64,000 nt of DNA from a virus. Under the pieces are notes generated by a model, which saw nothing but the letters and a program-made list of their open reading frames with translations, was not told the DNA's origin and did not search any database. The stretch covers positions 1 to 64,000 of IMG/VR virus record IMGVR_UViG_3300028800_000094; one strand, written 5' to 3'. The number at the start of each line of letters is the position of its first letter. Position 1 is the first letter of the stretch. This document shows, piece after piece, positions 47,408 through 55,535 of the stretch. The translations under genes and the position numbers were made by a program.

Positions 47408-48885
47408 TCCTCCGTTTTTTCTTTGGCCTCACCTTCGGCGGGCTCTTCGCCCGGTTCCTCGCCACCAGCGCCCCCCTGCATCTCGGAAGGGTCTGGCGGA
47501 TCCTGATCGGCCGAGTCGATATCCTCATCCGTAATGTTTGTCCAAAGACCGGTCTCCTTCGAAGTCGACCGCAGCTCTTTAAGCGCGATCGCAGCCGAAA
47601 TGATTCCCTCTTGATAGACCGACGTAACCGAGCGCGTGGTCGCTTCCGCGATCTCCGACTTCTCCTTGGCCGACGCCTGCCATAGCGGCCGGAAGTCGTA
47701 TGAGAAACCAGGGGGGAGGGTGATTCCCTCCGAGCGCGCGGCGACCTGGATCGTGGTGTTCATCGGGAGCCGGAATTCAAGCTCCTGGCAATTCGAAACA
47801 TTGTCATAGTAGTTCCGCATGTCGGATTCGCCGGTGGCATTTAGCCCCGCCGGGCTCTGCCCGAACAGACGAGTCAATGGGATTCCTGTGGCGCCCGATA
47901 GCTGCTGCGCGAATTGGATCAGCACGTCGGAGAGGCCGGCGAACGAGTATGCGACGGTCTCAAATTCGTCCTTCATATCGATGAGGTTGACGCCCTCATT
48001 CGACTGGAACATACGCATCGTGTTGACTTGCTTGATCAGGCCGGCATAGGCGTCGCCACCCGCCGCGATAATGTCCCGCAAGCCGTCGATCTTGTACGTC
48101 CGCAAATACGCCTTATAGACGAGCTGCGCGGCGCCCTGCGTCGACGAGTCGAACGCAACGAGCCGATCGTAGAGGGGCTCGAATACCGAGCAGCCCCAGA
48201 GGTTCAGATTGAGCGCCTGCCAGTAAGGCTGCTTGACGCCCAGCAGCCGGAAGCACCGGCTGTGGTGGATGCGCTGCTGCCGAATCCCCGGCGCCTGCGC
48301 GACCACGTCGTAGAATTTCGGGTTGCCCAGCTCCGGACCAAGCTCGGTCACCAGATCGTTTAGGCTCGGGTTGACCATCCAGCGGTCGAACACCGCCAAG
48401 CCCTTAAACGCTCCGCGCCCCACGGTATCCACGTTGAGCGGCGTCGCCATATCCTGGCCGTCGACGAGGATCACGGCGATCGCCCCACCGTACAGGCGCG
48501 ACATCTTTTTGGCTTCGTTGAGCTTCGGCCAGACGCCGGTCATTTGTATGGCGGTCTGGATCTTCTCGATGGCGTCGGGCTTCAGGGTGGAGTGTAGCTC
48601 GATGCCTTCGCGCGTCATATCCTCGGCGGCGCAGTCGACTGACTTCTGGGCGATCCACGATCCCCGGTACATCCATTCGAGCAGCGAGCGCTCGTTTGTG
48701 ATCGGGTTGAAGCCGTAGGTCGAACCGGACGATTGATTGTTCGTTCCGATGCCGACGTTCGATATGAAGTTCTGAAACGAGTCCTTCGTGACGGGGCTCG
48801 CCTTCGCCCGCGCGTCCAGCACCTTCTTTTCCTGCGCCTTCGACGCACGCGCTATGCCGGCGACCGATACCTTCTTGCGGGCCAT
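47404..48885 (-). CDS. Portal protein (DUF1073 type)
   Basis: 493 residues. NERSLLEWMYRGSWIAQKSV, AKKMSRLYGGAIAVILVDGQ, FDRWMVNPSLNDLV, SRCFRLLGVKQPYWQ and SGATGIPLTRLFGQSPAGLN are signature blocks of DUF1073 portal proteins. The C-terminal tail is Glu/Gly/Pro-rich and disordered. Forms the dodecameric DNA gate of the head. Overlaps MuF by ATGATG. Confidence 0.95.
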   Translation of the reverse strand: MARKKVSVAGIARASKAQEKKVLDARAKASPVTKDSFQNFISNVGIGTNNQSSGSTYGFNPITNERSLLEWMYRGSWIAQKSVDCAAEDMTREGIELHSTLKPDAIEKIQTAIQMTGVWPKLNEAKKMSRLYGGAIAVILVDGQDMATPLNVDTVGRGAFKGLAVFDRWMVNPSLNDLVTELGPELGNPKFYDVVAQAPGIRQQRIHHSRCFRLLGVKQPYWQALNLNLWGCSVFEPLYDRLVAFDSSTQGAAQLVYKAYLRTYKIDGLRDIIAAGGDAYAGLIKQVNTMRMFQSNEGVNLIDMKDEFETVAYSFAGLSDVLIQFAQQLSGATGIPLTRLFGQSPAGLNATGESDMRNYYDNVSNCQELEFRLPMNTTIQVAARSEGITLPPGFSYDFRPLWQASAKEKSEIAEATTRSVTSVYQEGIISAAIALKELRSTSKETGLWTNITDEDIDSADQDPPDPSEMQGGAGGEEPGEEPAEGEAKEKTEE

Positions 48886-49103
48886 TAGCAGTGGCCTGCG
48901 ACGGGGGCCTGCCCGAGGATGTCGAGCGCCTTCATGATGCGGTTGTAAATCTCGATAGGCGGCAGCACATATTGCGTATCCTGATTAAAGTGGAGCAGCT
49001 CCTCGGTCGTATAAAACATGAGCCCAGGCTCTGCTGAGAAGGAGACGCAAATTAGCCTATCGGTGGGGCCTCGCGTAGCGAAGACGTTGTTTGGGCCGAT
49101 CAT
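48885..49103 (-). CDS. Small hypothetical protein between terminase and portal
   Basis: 72 residues. TRGPTDRLICVSFSAEPGLM then FYTTEELLHFNQDTQYVLPP. Coupled by overlap to genes on both sides. Function unknown. Confidence 0.6.
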   Translation of the reverse strand: MIGPNNVFATRGPTDRLICVSFSAEPGLMFYTTEELLHFNQDTQYVLPPIEIYNRIMKALDILGQAPVAGHC

Positions 49104-49492
49104 ACATCCCGTCGTGCGCTCGCATCAATGTGCTTGGCGTACCAGGGCCACACGTAATTGACGCCGAACGCAACCTCCTGCGCCGTAACCTTTGGGTGCT
49201 TGACCGTGATGTTGACGATCGTCTGCTGCACGCCGGCAAGGTCGAGATCGCGGCGCACCAGTTCGATGCGCCCCTGCTTTACGAGAGGCAGGGGGAGCAA
49301 TTCGGGAAACTCGGAGAGGCCGTTGTTGAGCGCCTTCGTCCGGTGGTTCTGAACGATGTAGGTCACCTCACCGAGGAGGTGCAGCGTGATCCGCTTTCCA
49401 TAGGCGTGCTTTAGGACCAGCCGAGCCAGCACTTCGGCCGCCGCGTGCATTCGACGCTCGGTTTCGGTTCCCTGCATCTGACTCGTATCCAT
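49100..49492 (-). CDS. Hypothetical protein between terminase and portal
   Basis: 130 residues. An N-terminal helical part (RRMHAAAEVLARLVLKHAYG) and a C-terminal VNITVKHPKVTAQEVAFGVN then YVWPWYAKH. Overlaps TerL stop/start and the next gene by ATGA. No recognised family. Confidence 0.6.
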   Translation of the reverse strand: MDTSQMQGTETERRMHAAAEVLARLVLKHAYGKRITLHLLGEVTYIVQNHRTKALNNGLSEFPELLPLPLVKQGRIELVRRDLDLAGVQQTIVNITVKHPKVTAQEVAFGVNYVWPWYAKHIDASARRDV

Positions 49493-50742
49493 TACGGCGC
49501 CCTTCCAAGCTTGGCCCAGACTTCAAGATTCGTGCGGTGCTTACGATGCAATGCAGCCAAAGCTAGGCTGCACACCGTATCGTCGTGCATGCCCTCGGGA
49601 GCCGAGTAGCGCACGCCGCGTTTCGTGTATTCGTATTCGAACTGCTCCAGCTCAAGGCGTACCACATCGTTTGCGTAGAATACCTTGCGGCTTTGGATGT
49701 CGACCGCGAGGTTCTCCATCAGCTTCTGCTTCGATTGCTGCGAGAAGTGATAACCCTCGATGTTCGTGCCGACCTTCTTTTGCAGCATCTCAACGATCGG
49801 ATCGCCCACGCCGGTGGAGTCGATTAGCGTCGGGATATAGCCTACGATCGAGTGGATCTCTTTGATCGTATCTTCCCAGGGCTTCTGGAAGCGACGGAAC
49901 AGGCAGGTGCGGCCGTCCTCGTCGAGCCCGGTAATTACGGTCCAGTCAACGCTCTTAGCCAGATCGATACCGATGCTGATAGGCTTCTTCGTCGACAGCG
50001 GCGCCAAGCACGACTTGATGTATTGCAGGCCGAATGGGTTTCCACCATCGTCGCTGGGCTCGGCAAGGTATAGCTCCTTGAAAACCTGCTCAGGCAGTAT
50101 CCGCTTGGCGTCTGCGATTTCCGAGGCCGACAAGATGCCTGCGGCAACGGCGTCGGCGGCAATGATCTTGTAGTAAGCCATCCCGGCTTCGCCGGCTTCG
50201 GCGCGACGCGCCAGCTTATAGAACCACCCGACTCTTCCCTTGACGTTCCCGATGATACGCATCGGGCCTTTCGTCGCGGTTAGCGTCGATCGTACCGCGT
50301 GGAAGCCTTCTTCCTTGGCGCGGCTGGCCTCGTCGACGACTGCTGAGTAAACGTCCTCGCCGTATAGCGAGTCGGGATTCTCGGATCCCTTAAACCAAAT
50401 GATGCTATCATTCGGCATCGTCAGCGTGAGCTTCGACGCGTTCGAAGATAGCAGCATCCCCTTAAAATTCTTTTTGATGCGCGTAAAGGCAATCGCAGCC
50501 TGCGGGTAGATAGGAGCTACCCACCAATGATTCACGCCAGGCGGCCCGGTGATTGCGTTCTCAACGATCCAGACGCTGCAGCCGTCCGTCTTTCCGGTCT
50601 TGGTCGATGCCTCGATCATTGAGTAACGCGCCGGCCCACCGAAAGCATCCTTCGGTTCGAAGATCGCGACGCGCTGCTTTTCGTAAAGCCACGGCCTCTT
50701 AAACGTGATGCGGCGAGTAACCCGCTCGGTAACGACCGGCAT
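49492..50742 (-). CDS. terL: Terminase large subunit
   Basis: 416 residues. Walker A-like MIEASTKTGKTDGCSVW (about 42-58), Walker B SAVVDEASRAKEEG, and nuclease-domain acidic residues in SIGIDLAKSVDWTVITGLDE, TLIDSTGVGDPIVEML and a final HDDTVCSLALAAL. It is shorter than average but has both ATPase and RNase H-like nuclease parts. Packages DNA into proheads through the portal. The start lacks a strong ribosome site; translation may be coupled to the 21-codon ORF upstream. Confidence 0.93.
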   Translation of the reverse strand: MPVVTERVTRRITFKRPWLYEKQRVAIFEPKDAFGGPARYSMIEASTKTGKTDGCSVWIVENAITGPPGVNHWWVAPIYPQAAIAFTRIKKNFKGMLLSSNASKLTLTMPNDSIIWFKGSENPDSLYGEDVYSAVVDEASRAKEEGFHAVRSTLTATKGPMRIIGNVKGRVGWFYKLARRAEAGEAGMAYYKIIAADAVAAGILSASEIADAKRILPEQVFKELYLAEPSDDGGNPFGLQYIKSCLAPLSTKKPISIGIDLAKSVDWTVITGLDEDGRTCLFRRFQKPWEDTIKEIHSIVGYIPTLIDSTGVGDPIVEMLQKKVGTNIEGYHFSQQSKQKLMENLAVDIQSRKVFYANDVVRLELEQFEYEYTKRGVRYSAPEGMHDDTVCSLALAALHRKHRTNLEVWAKLGRAP

Positions 50743-50745
50743 GCG

Positions 50746-50811
50746 TCATACAACTTCGCCCGGAGCAGGGTCGAAGAATTCCTCATCAAGCGAAAGCAAC
50801 ACAACGGTCAT
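50746..50811 (-). CDS. Tiny ORF linking the terminase genes, 21 aa
   Basis: Starts by ATGA overlap with the TerS stop and ends three bases before the TerL start. MTVVLLSLDEEFFDPAPGEVV is acidic. It may serve only to carry ribosomes to TerL, whose own ribosome site is poor. Weak call as a protein, stronger as a coupling device. Confidence 0.35.
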   Translation of the reverse strand: MTVVLLSLDEEFFDPAPGEVV

Positions 50812-51296
50812 TGGACTGCAGCCTCCTCGGCCGTCTCGTTCTCGATCACCGTACTACCACGCAACTGCGCCTGCCTAATATGCTCAGGCGGCTCGGAGCC
50901 GATCTCCACGGTGACGATAATCTCCTCGTCGACCGGCGGCTTGTCCACGGTGATCGAAGCTAGGCGCGGGTGGCAATACGGAGCGGCGTCGACCGCGCAG
51001 CTCTGCGATTGCTCGCGGGCATAAAACATCTTGCTCATCAGCTTATTAAGCAGGGCGACTTCGCCGCTCAGGTCTTCGAGCTTATTAAGATCCATATCCA
51101 GAAGCCGAGCCATCATCTTCTCGGTGTCGCGCGTGAGCTTTTCGCTCTGGCGCTTCCAATAGATCATATTATTGACCATCGTATCGAGCGGCGTGTCGCC
51201 GTCCCGATTGATGCGATTGGCTACCTCACGTGTTAGGCGCGTCGCCTTTCCGGCGGCGTGCGTTCGCTTGCGCGTTCCCGCAACTCCGCGTGCCAT
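50808..51296 (-). CDS. Terminase small subunit candidate
   Basis: 162 residues immediately upstream of TerL. Basic N-terminus (GVAGTRKRTHAAGKATRLTR), a central coiled coil (RDTEKMMARLLDMDLNKLED then LSGEVALLNKLMSKMFYARE) and an acidic tail: the usual TerS order of DNA-binding, oligomerisation and TerL contact. Assignment rests on layout and position. Confidence 0.7.
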   Translation of the reverse strand: MARGVAGTRKRTHAAGKATRLTREVANRINRDGDTPLDTMVNNMIYWKRQSEKLTRDTEKMMARLLDMDLNKLEDLSGEVALLNKLMSKMFYAREQSQSCAVDAAPYCHPRLASITVDKPPVDEEIIVTVEIGSEPPEHIRQAQLRGSTVIENETAEEAAVQ

Positions 51297-51307
51297 AGTT
51301 TTCGCAT

Positions 51308-51808
51308 CTAAGCCATTGAAACGGCGGAAATGGGCAGATCAACGACGGTCGGGCGCCCAAACATGCGCAAAAGAACGCGCACTCGATCGTTTCCTGATGC
51401 CTCACATCGTCCCAGCCAGCCGGCCAAAGGCCCGGCTTCGATGGACAATTTTGTCCCGATTTTGATTAAATGTTGTCCCTCGACTTCGCTAAGCGGGCCA
51501 CCCGCTCCGCGTGAGACCAGCTCGTCGGCTACCGCGTAAGGCAGGGGGAAGGGGTCGCCATCGGAGTCGCAAAGGATGCGCTTTACCCCCAGCGTCCCGT
51601 TGATCGAGCCCCAGGAATCGCGGGCCGTATCGATCTGAATAAACAGGTAGCGCGCGAACAGCGGCTGCTCGAAGTCCACCGGCCGGCCGCGCACGATGCG
51701 GCGACGCAGTACCGTCAGAAACAGCACATCGAAAGCCTGACGCCGAAGATGCTCGACGGCCAAGCGCTCGCAGGACGGCTTCGTTTCGACGACATACCAT
51801 CGCGCCAC
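51308..51808 (-). CDS. NusG/RfaH-like transcription antitermination factor
   Basis: 166 residues. WYVVETKPSCERLAVEHLRR then QAFDVLFLTVLRRRIVRGRP, PLFARYLFIQID and GVKRIL are the NGN domain of NusG/RfaH (WY.. at the start, PLFxxYLFV-like core). The C-terminal GTKLSIEAGPLAGWLGRCEA, SGNDRVRVLLRMFGRPTVVD is the KOW domain (G-P-x-G/W-x-G pattern). It is the first gene of the whole minus-strand late block. It probably binds host RNA polymerase and prevents premature termination over about 31 kb of late genes; this role is inferred from position. Confidence 0.88.
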   Translation of the reverse strand: MARWYVVETKPSCERLAVEHLRRQAFDVLFLTVLRRRIVRGRPVDFEQPLFARYLFIQIDTARDSWGSINGTLGVKRILCDSDGDPFPLPYAVADELVSRGAGGPLSEVEGQHLIKIGTKLSIEAGPLAGWLGRCEASGNDRVRVLLRMFGRPTVVDLPISAVSMA

Positions 51809-52284
51809 GACGTTCTCCGGGTTTAGGGTTTTGGAGTGCTACCGCACTCGGGGAGAATCCCGAGTTCCGACGACGAAAAGCCCCGCGACCCCTTCAGGTG
51901 CGGTTGAGATAGCCTTTCGACTGCTCGGAGATGAGCGTCTGGGTCGATGCGATAATGAGATAAGCACTAAGATGCAACGATTGTCCCCAAATGCTCGTGC
52001 GGCGGCTCTAATATGCTCTGCCGACCCTTATATCAGATATCCGCCCCGCTAGTCCAGGGGGTTGAGCAAAGTATTTATTCCATCACCCCCAGAATCTGGC
52101 CCGTCTCTTGCACTCGCGCATGCACACGCACCTATGCGCGCGACCCACACAATTCTTTTCGATTGTTTTGTTTTCTTTGTGTATGTTGCTACAACGAAAG
52201 CAAAACAATCGAAAAGAATTATCCTCATGCGTACAGGCGCACCCGCGCGCGATTCTATATAGGAAACCTAAACAGGAGTTAATA
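51809..52284. promoter_or_regulatory. Divergent control region between early and late blocks
   Basis: 476 bases without a gene, between the minus-strand NusG-like gene and the plus-strand gene at 52285. It contains a perfect 7-bp hairpin (51846-51865, ACTCGGG/CCCGAGT), a CAGGGGG heptamer at about 52056, alternating GC/CA-rich tracts (CGCGCATGCACACGCACC, about 52112), and the AT-rich inverted repeat at 52151-52220. A weak sigma70-like pair for the minus strand is TTGCAT with TATCGC 17 bases on, around 51940-51970. Both main promoters, and possibly the replication origin, should lie here. Confidence 0.6.
52151..52220. repeat. Perfect 20-bp AT-rich inverted repeat
   Basis: Arms 52151-52170 (AATTCTTTTCGATTGTTTTG) and 52201-52220 are exact reverse complements, separated by 30 bases. 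About 30 percent GC in a clearly GC-rich genome, in the only long intergenic region. Candidate operator, replication origin element or bidirectional terminator. Confidence 0.9.
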
Positions 52285-52743
52285 ATGGGACGCCACCCGG
52301 ATCTTACCCCCCCTGACCTAGACTTCGTCGACTACACCCTCACGATTCAGGGCTCCATTTACGTGGAGGGCTTTAACGATGAAAAGAAGCGCGATATCGA
52401 CACCGCGCGCCAACTTCTCATGCCCTACGGTATCGTGTTCGCCCGAACCAAGCCTAATGGCACTCAGAAAAATTATACCCATATCCGCATTCCGAGCTGG
52501 TGGATGCTTAGTTACGTTAAAGCCACCCCTGGAATGACCGTCGAGGAATTCGCCAAGCGAATCTATTGGCATCAAGAGCCTGACGCGAAGCCCTGGGAAG
52601 GTGTGTTCAAACTAAAAACCATCGCCAAGGCGCGGACGGCCGTAAACCGGCTCCGAACGGCTGGGGATGTAAAGATCATTTATAACGAACAGGGGGAAGC
52701 TCGCATTTACCCTGGCACCTGGACCGACGCCGATTTTGTATAG
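52285..52743 (+). CDS. First gene of the rightward block, unknown function
   Basis: 152 residues from ATG 52285 (AACAGGAGTTAATA upstream); an upstream frame runs through the control region and was rejected. DFVDYTLTIQGSIYVEGFND then KTIAKARTAVNRLRTAGDVK. The latter could be a helix-turn-helix-like pair of helices. First gene after the divergent promoter, so an early regulator is plausible, but no family is recognised. Confidence 0.65.
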   Translation: MGRHPDLTPPDLDFVDYTLTIQGSIYVEGFNDEKKRDIDTARQLLMPYGIVFARTKPNGTQKNYTHIRIPSWWMLSYVKATPGMTVEEFAKRIYWHQEPDAKPWEGVFKLKTIAKARTAVNRLRTAGDVKIIYNEQGEARIYPGTWTDADFV

Positions 52744-52756
52744 TCCAGTGATCTAA

Positions 52757-52785
52757 ATAGGTCGAGCCCGGCGCCCTCGACCTAT
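52757..52785 (+). terminator. Stem-loop after the first early gene
   Basis: Perfect 10-bp stem, ATAGGTCGAG (52757-52766) with CTCGACCTAT (52776-52785), loop of 9 bases, 14 bases after the preceding stop. Followed by AATTCG rather than a T-run, so an attenuator or processing site is as likely as a terminator. Confidence 0.5.
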
Positions 52786-52873
52786 AATTCGCACAATGAT
52801 GTAACGTGTAGGGTTTACTCCCGAGTCTGCTTTCATTACAGTCCCTCCCCTAGAGCGGGGAGAGCAGCCGGCC

Positions 52874-54436
52874 TTGACGTACATTCCCAAGACAATTCCG
52901 TGGAAACATCAGGCCGACGCTTTTGAGCGCTCGCGCGATCAGCGCCTAGCCGCCTTGTTTTTCGAAATGCGCACCGGCAAGACCAAGGTCGTCATCGACA
53001 CGGCCGGCTATCAATACACCCGATTCATAGAGGCCGGGGGCTGGGGGGCTCGCCCGCGACCACTAGTAGGCTTAGACGCCTTACTAGTGGTCGCGATGCC
53101 CTCTGGCGTACCCGCGAACTGGGCCGAGGAAATCGAAACCCACCTCCCCGACAATATCCCGCGCCAGACCCTCGTATGGAAGGCCACGCAGGCTAACACA
53201 AAACGCTTTCTAGCCCGATTCACCGACCTATGCGCGTTCCAGGGCCTCGCCTGCCTTCTCGCCAACGGTGAGGCAACGACGACCCCTGCCTTTAAGGCTC
53301 TAGCGTATAAATTCCTGAGGCGTCGTCGCGCCCTCGTAGTCGCGGACGAGACGACGCTCCTTATGGCGAAGCCTGGGAACAAACGGGCAATCACCTTACT
53401 AGCGGTCTCTCGCCAACAGGGGGCCGTCATGCGTCGCATTTTAGACGGCACCCCTGTCGGCGACGGTGGCCCCTTCGATTACTACACCCAGTTCAAGTTC
53501 CTCTCCCCAAAGATTCTAGGTTTCGATCGCTTCGAAACCTTTAAGACCTACCACGGCGAATTCGAGCCGGGCTTTAACCACAATACCAATACTGAATACA
53601 AAACACTCATCGGATACCGCAACGTGCCCGAGCTGCAGGAGAAGATCGCGCCGTATGTCTACCGGGTTCGGCGGCAGGATTGCTTCGACCTTCCTCCGAA
53701 GATTTACCAAAAGATCCGATTCCCTTTATCCGATGCGCAACGCGAGGTCTATGACGATCTCAAGACCAAATACCAAGCTGAAATCGACGGAGTCGGAAAG
53801 GTTAGCGCCCCCATGGTGCTAACCCGACTCCTTCGACTCCAGCAAATCGCATCCAACTTCTGGCCCGAGACCAAGCACCTCACCCCCTGCTCCATATGCC
53901 AGGGGGGTGGCTGCGAGGATTGCGACGGCCTCGGCGACTACGTAGAAACGCGCGCTGCCAAGCCGATCGCCCAAAAGGATCCACGCTACGAAACCCTGCG
54001 CGACACCCTGAAGAAGGGCGAGCCTACTCTCGTCTGGGCGCGGTTCACTCGGGACGTCGACGTCATCTTAACACTAGGAGCCGAGCTTGGCCTTTCTCCC
54101 GTTAGATACGATGGTAAAGCTTCTGCTGACGACAAGATTGCTGCAAAACACGCCTTCACGAAAGGCGAAGCAGGACTCCTGGTGGGCAATGAAAGATCGG
54201 GTGGCCGGGGCCTCAAGCTCCCCGCTAAGACTATTATCTATTACACCAATCAGTTTTCGCTCCTCACCCGATTACAGTCTGAAGACCGGGCCGAGTTTGA
54301 GGGAATGGCTGGATCAACGGGAGTGCTTGATTTCATCGCTGAGGACACCATCGACGAACAAATCGTCGAATCCCACCGCCGAAAGATGAAAGTCGTCGAC
54401 TACATCATGAACGAAAGCTCGGGGCGCTTCCTATGA
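52874..54436 (+). CDS. SNF2-type DNA helicase/translocase
   Basis: 520 residues, TTG start at 52874 (GGGGAGAG eleven bases upstream). Q-motif-like PKTIPWKHQADAF, motif I FEMRTGKTKVVID, motif II ALVVADETTLL, motif III-like GTPVGDGGPFDYY, motif V LLVGNERSGGRGLKL and motif VI RLQSEDRAEF give a superfamily 2 SNF2-like engine. A CSICQGGGCEDCDGLGDYVE zinc segment (about 336-355) is inserted in the second RecA domain. Common in phage replication modules. A 14-bp perfect inverted repeat lies inside the gene (53055-53095). Confidence 0.9.
   Translation: MTYIPKTIPWKHQADAFERSRDQRLAALFFEMRTGKTKVVIDTAGYQYTRFIEAGGWGARPRPLVGLDALLVVAMPSGVPANWAEEIETHLPDNIPRQTLVWKATQANTKRFLARFTDLCAFQGLACLLANGEATTTPAFKALAYKFLRRRRALVVADETTLLMAKPGNKRAITLLAVSRQQGAVMRRILDGTPVGDGGPFDYYTQFKFLSPKILGFDRFETFKTYHGEFEPGFNHNTNTEYKTLIGYRNVPELQEKIAPYVYRVRRQDCFDLPPKIYQKIRFPLSDAQREVYDDLKTKYQAEIDGVGKVSAPMVLTRLLRLQQIASNFWPETKHLTPCSICQGGGCEDCDGLGDYVETRAAKPIAQKDPRYETLRDTLKKGEPTLVWARFTRDVDVILTLGAELGLSPVRYDGKASADDKIAAKHAFTKGEAGLLVGNERSGGRGLKLPAKTIIYYTNQFSLLTRLQSEDRAEFEGMAGSTGVLDFIAEDTIDEQIVESHRRKMKVVDYIMNESSGRFL
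53055..53095. repeat. Perfect 14-bp inverted repeat inside the helicase gene
   Basis: Arms 53055-53068 (CGCGACCACTAGTA) and 53082-53095, with a further 3-bp GGC/GCC pairing inside after a one-base bulge. It encodes ARPRPLVGLDALLVVAMPS between helicase motifs I and Ia, a stretch that looks like a loop insertion. Confidence 0.85.
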
Positions 54437-54786
54437 AGCAATACAAACCATCGATACATTACAATCCAGATAGATGGCGTACTTACGCCCACCACGGCGA
54501 CGAGACGAGCTTTAACGATCTCGCATACAGGCGCGCGTGCAACCGGCGCAACTATCTGGTGTTGACGGGTAGGATGGGTGGCCTGACTCTTCGCTACCTA
54601 GCTGGGTGGCTTGGCATCACCGTTGCATACGCCCGGCTAATGGAATTTCGCGCCGTTCGACGCGATCGGTGGTTGAGGGAGCGCTGGCCGTGGCGCCGCC
54701 CGGAACGCGAAATCCAGATGTGCCAGGAATTGACTCCGCACCTCCGCGATCAATGGATCGAGACCGACTGGACCGAAGCATGCTAG
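54433..54786 (+). CDS. Hypothetical protein with HTH-like segment
   Basis: 117 residues, ATGA overlap with the helicase. LTLRYLAGWLGITVAYARLM, EFRAVRRDRW resembles a helix-turn-helix with a basic extension, as in small phage regulators. Trp/Arg-rich. Not a confirmed family. Confidence 0.6.
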   Translation: MKQYKPSIHYNPDRWRTYAHHGDETSFNDLAYRRACNRRNYLVLTGRMGGLTLRYLAGWLGITVAYARLMEFRAVRRDRWLRERWPWRRPEREIQMCQELTPHLRDQWIETDWTEAC

Positions 54787-54965
54787 GCCACCGCGTCGAG
54801 ATTCAGCTCGCGAACCCCATCGAGACGGTACACGGTATGTTACAAAAGCAAACGCCCGAAGGCGTAACCGTATATGTAGCCCCTACCGTCGCCAGCGCAC
54901 GCAACGTCTTTTATCCTTTTCACCGCATCCTATCCATAGCCGACAAGGGCGACGTATACCGATGA
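54780..54965 (+). CDS. Small hypothetical protein, 61 aa
   Basis: Starts at ATG 54780, overlapping the previous gene by 7 bases. HRVEIQLANPIETVHGMLQK then VTVYVAPTVASARNVFYPFH: beta-rich. ATGA overlap with the next gene. Unknown function. Confidence 0.55.
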   Translation: MLGHRVEIQLANPIETVHGMLQKQTPEGVTVYVAPTVASARNVFYPFHRILSIADKGDVYR

Positions 54966-55225
54966 ACCCCGACGCCACCATCATTAAAGACTTCCCACGT
55001 GGCGCGGTGCTTGTTTGGCACCACAACGATTTGCGGCTACCTGGGCAATTGATGCGCGACCTTGACCGCCGCGATATCGAGCTGGTGGGACCGCGCGACC
55101 TGGATCATATCGCCCGGCTCGCCGGCATCCATTGGCCGTCGATTAGGTTGCACCCCGATACGAAACTAGATAAGCGGCAGCTTGAAACGCTCATCCATCT
55201 TCGTGCGAATTGGACTAAACCATGA
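54962..55225 (+). CDS. Hypothetical protein
   Basis: 87 residues, ATGA overlaps at both ends. GAVLVWHHNDLRLPGQLMRD, then LDRRDIELVGPRDLDHIARL. Soluble, charged; no recognised domain. Confidence 0.55.
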   Translation: MNPDATIIKDFPRGAVLVWHHNDLRLPGQLMRDLDRRDIELVGPRDLDHIARLAGIHWPSIRLHPDTKLDKRQLETLIHLRANWTKP

Positions 55226-55467
55226 AGCCGAAGCTCGCCGACTACGACCTTCGCCAAATGCCCGCGTCCTTCTCGGGCCTGCGCGTCGAGACCGGCCCCG
55301 TCCAATTCGGGGAGGACCACCCCGGAGTCTTCCTCCGGGGCGACGCCGCCTTCGCGTATGCCCAGGCACTCTCGCAGATCCTTACCACCCATCAGAACCC
55401 CGACGCCATTGCCGGCCCCGTTTGTATCGGCCTCGTTAAGCTCCTTCAGAGCGCGAGGGTCGGCTAG
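55222..55467 (+). CDS. Hypothetical protein
   Basis: 81 residues, coupled by ATGA to the previous gene and ending TAGTG into the next. FSGLRVETGPVQFGEDHPGV, FLRGDAAFAYAQALSQIL is reminiscent of small phage proteins of unknown role. An 8-bp hairpin (55320-55340) lies in the coding sequence. Confidence 0.6.
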   Translation: MKPKLADYDLRQMPASFSGLRVETGPVQFGEDHPGVFLRGDAAFAYAQALSQILTTHQNPDAIAGPVCIGLVKLLQSARVG

Positions 55468-55535
55468 TGCGCTCCTGGCTCGCCTTCGTATGGTCGACCG
55501 TCCTTTTCTTAGTAACCGGGAAGGAGCCGGAATGA
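55467..55535 (+). CDS. Tiny membrane peptide, 22 aa
   Basis: GTG start overlaps the preceding stop and its stop overlaps the next ATG. Sequence RSWLAFVWSTVLFLVTGK is a single hydrophobic span with basic ends. Same architecture as the 29-residue ORF at 7271-7360. Coding is plausible but unproven. Confidence 0.4.
   Translation: MRSWLAFVWSTVLFLVTGKEPE

Noticed and set aside
52108-52284. N-terminal extension of the gene at 52285 through the control region
   Set aside because: It would encode the inverted repeat and has no ribosome site; ATG 52285 with AGGAGTTAATA is better.
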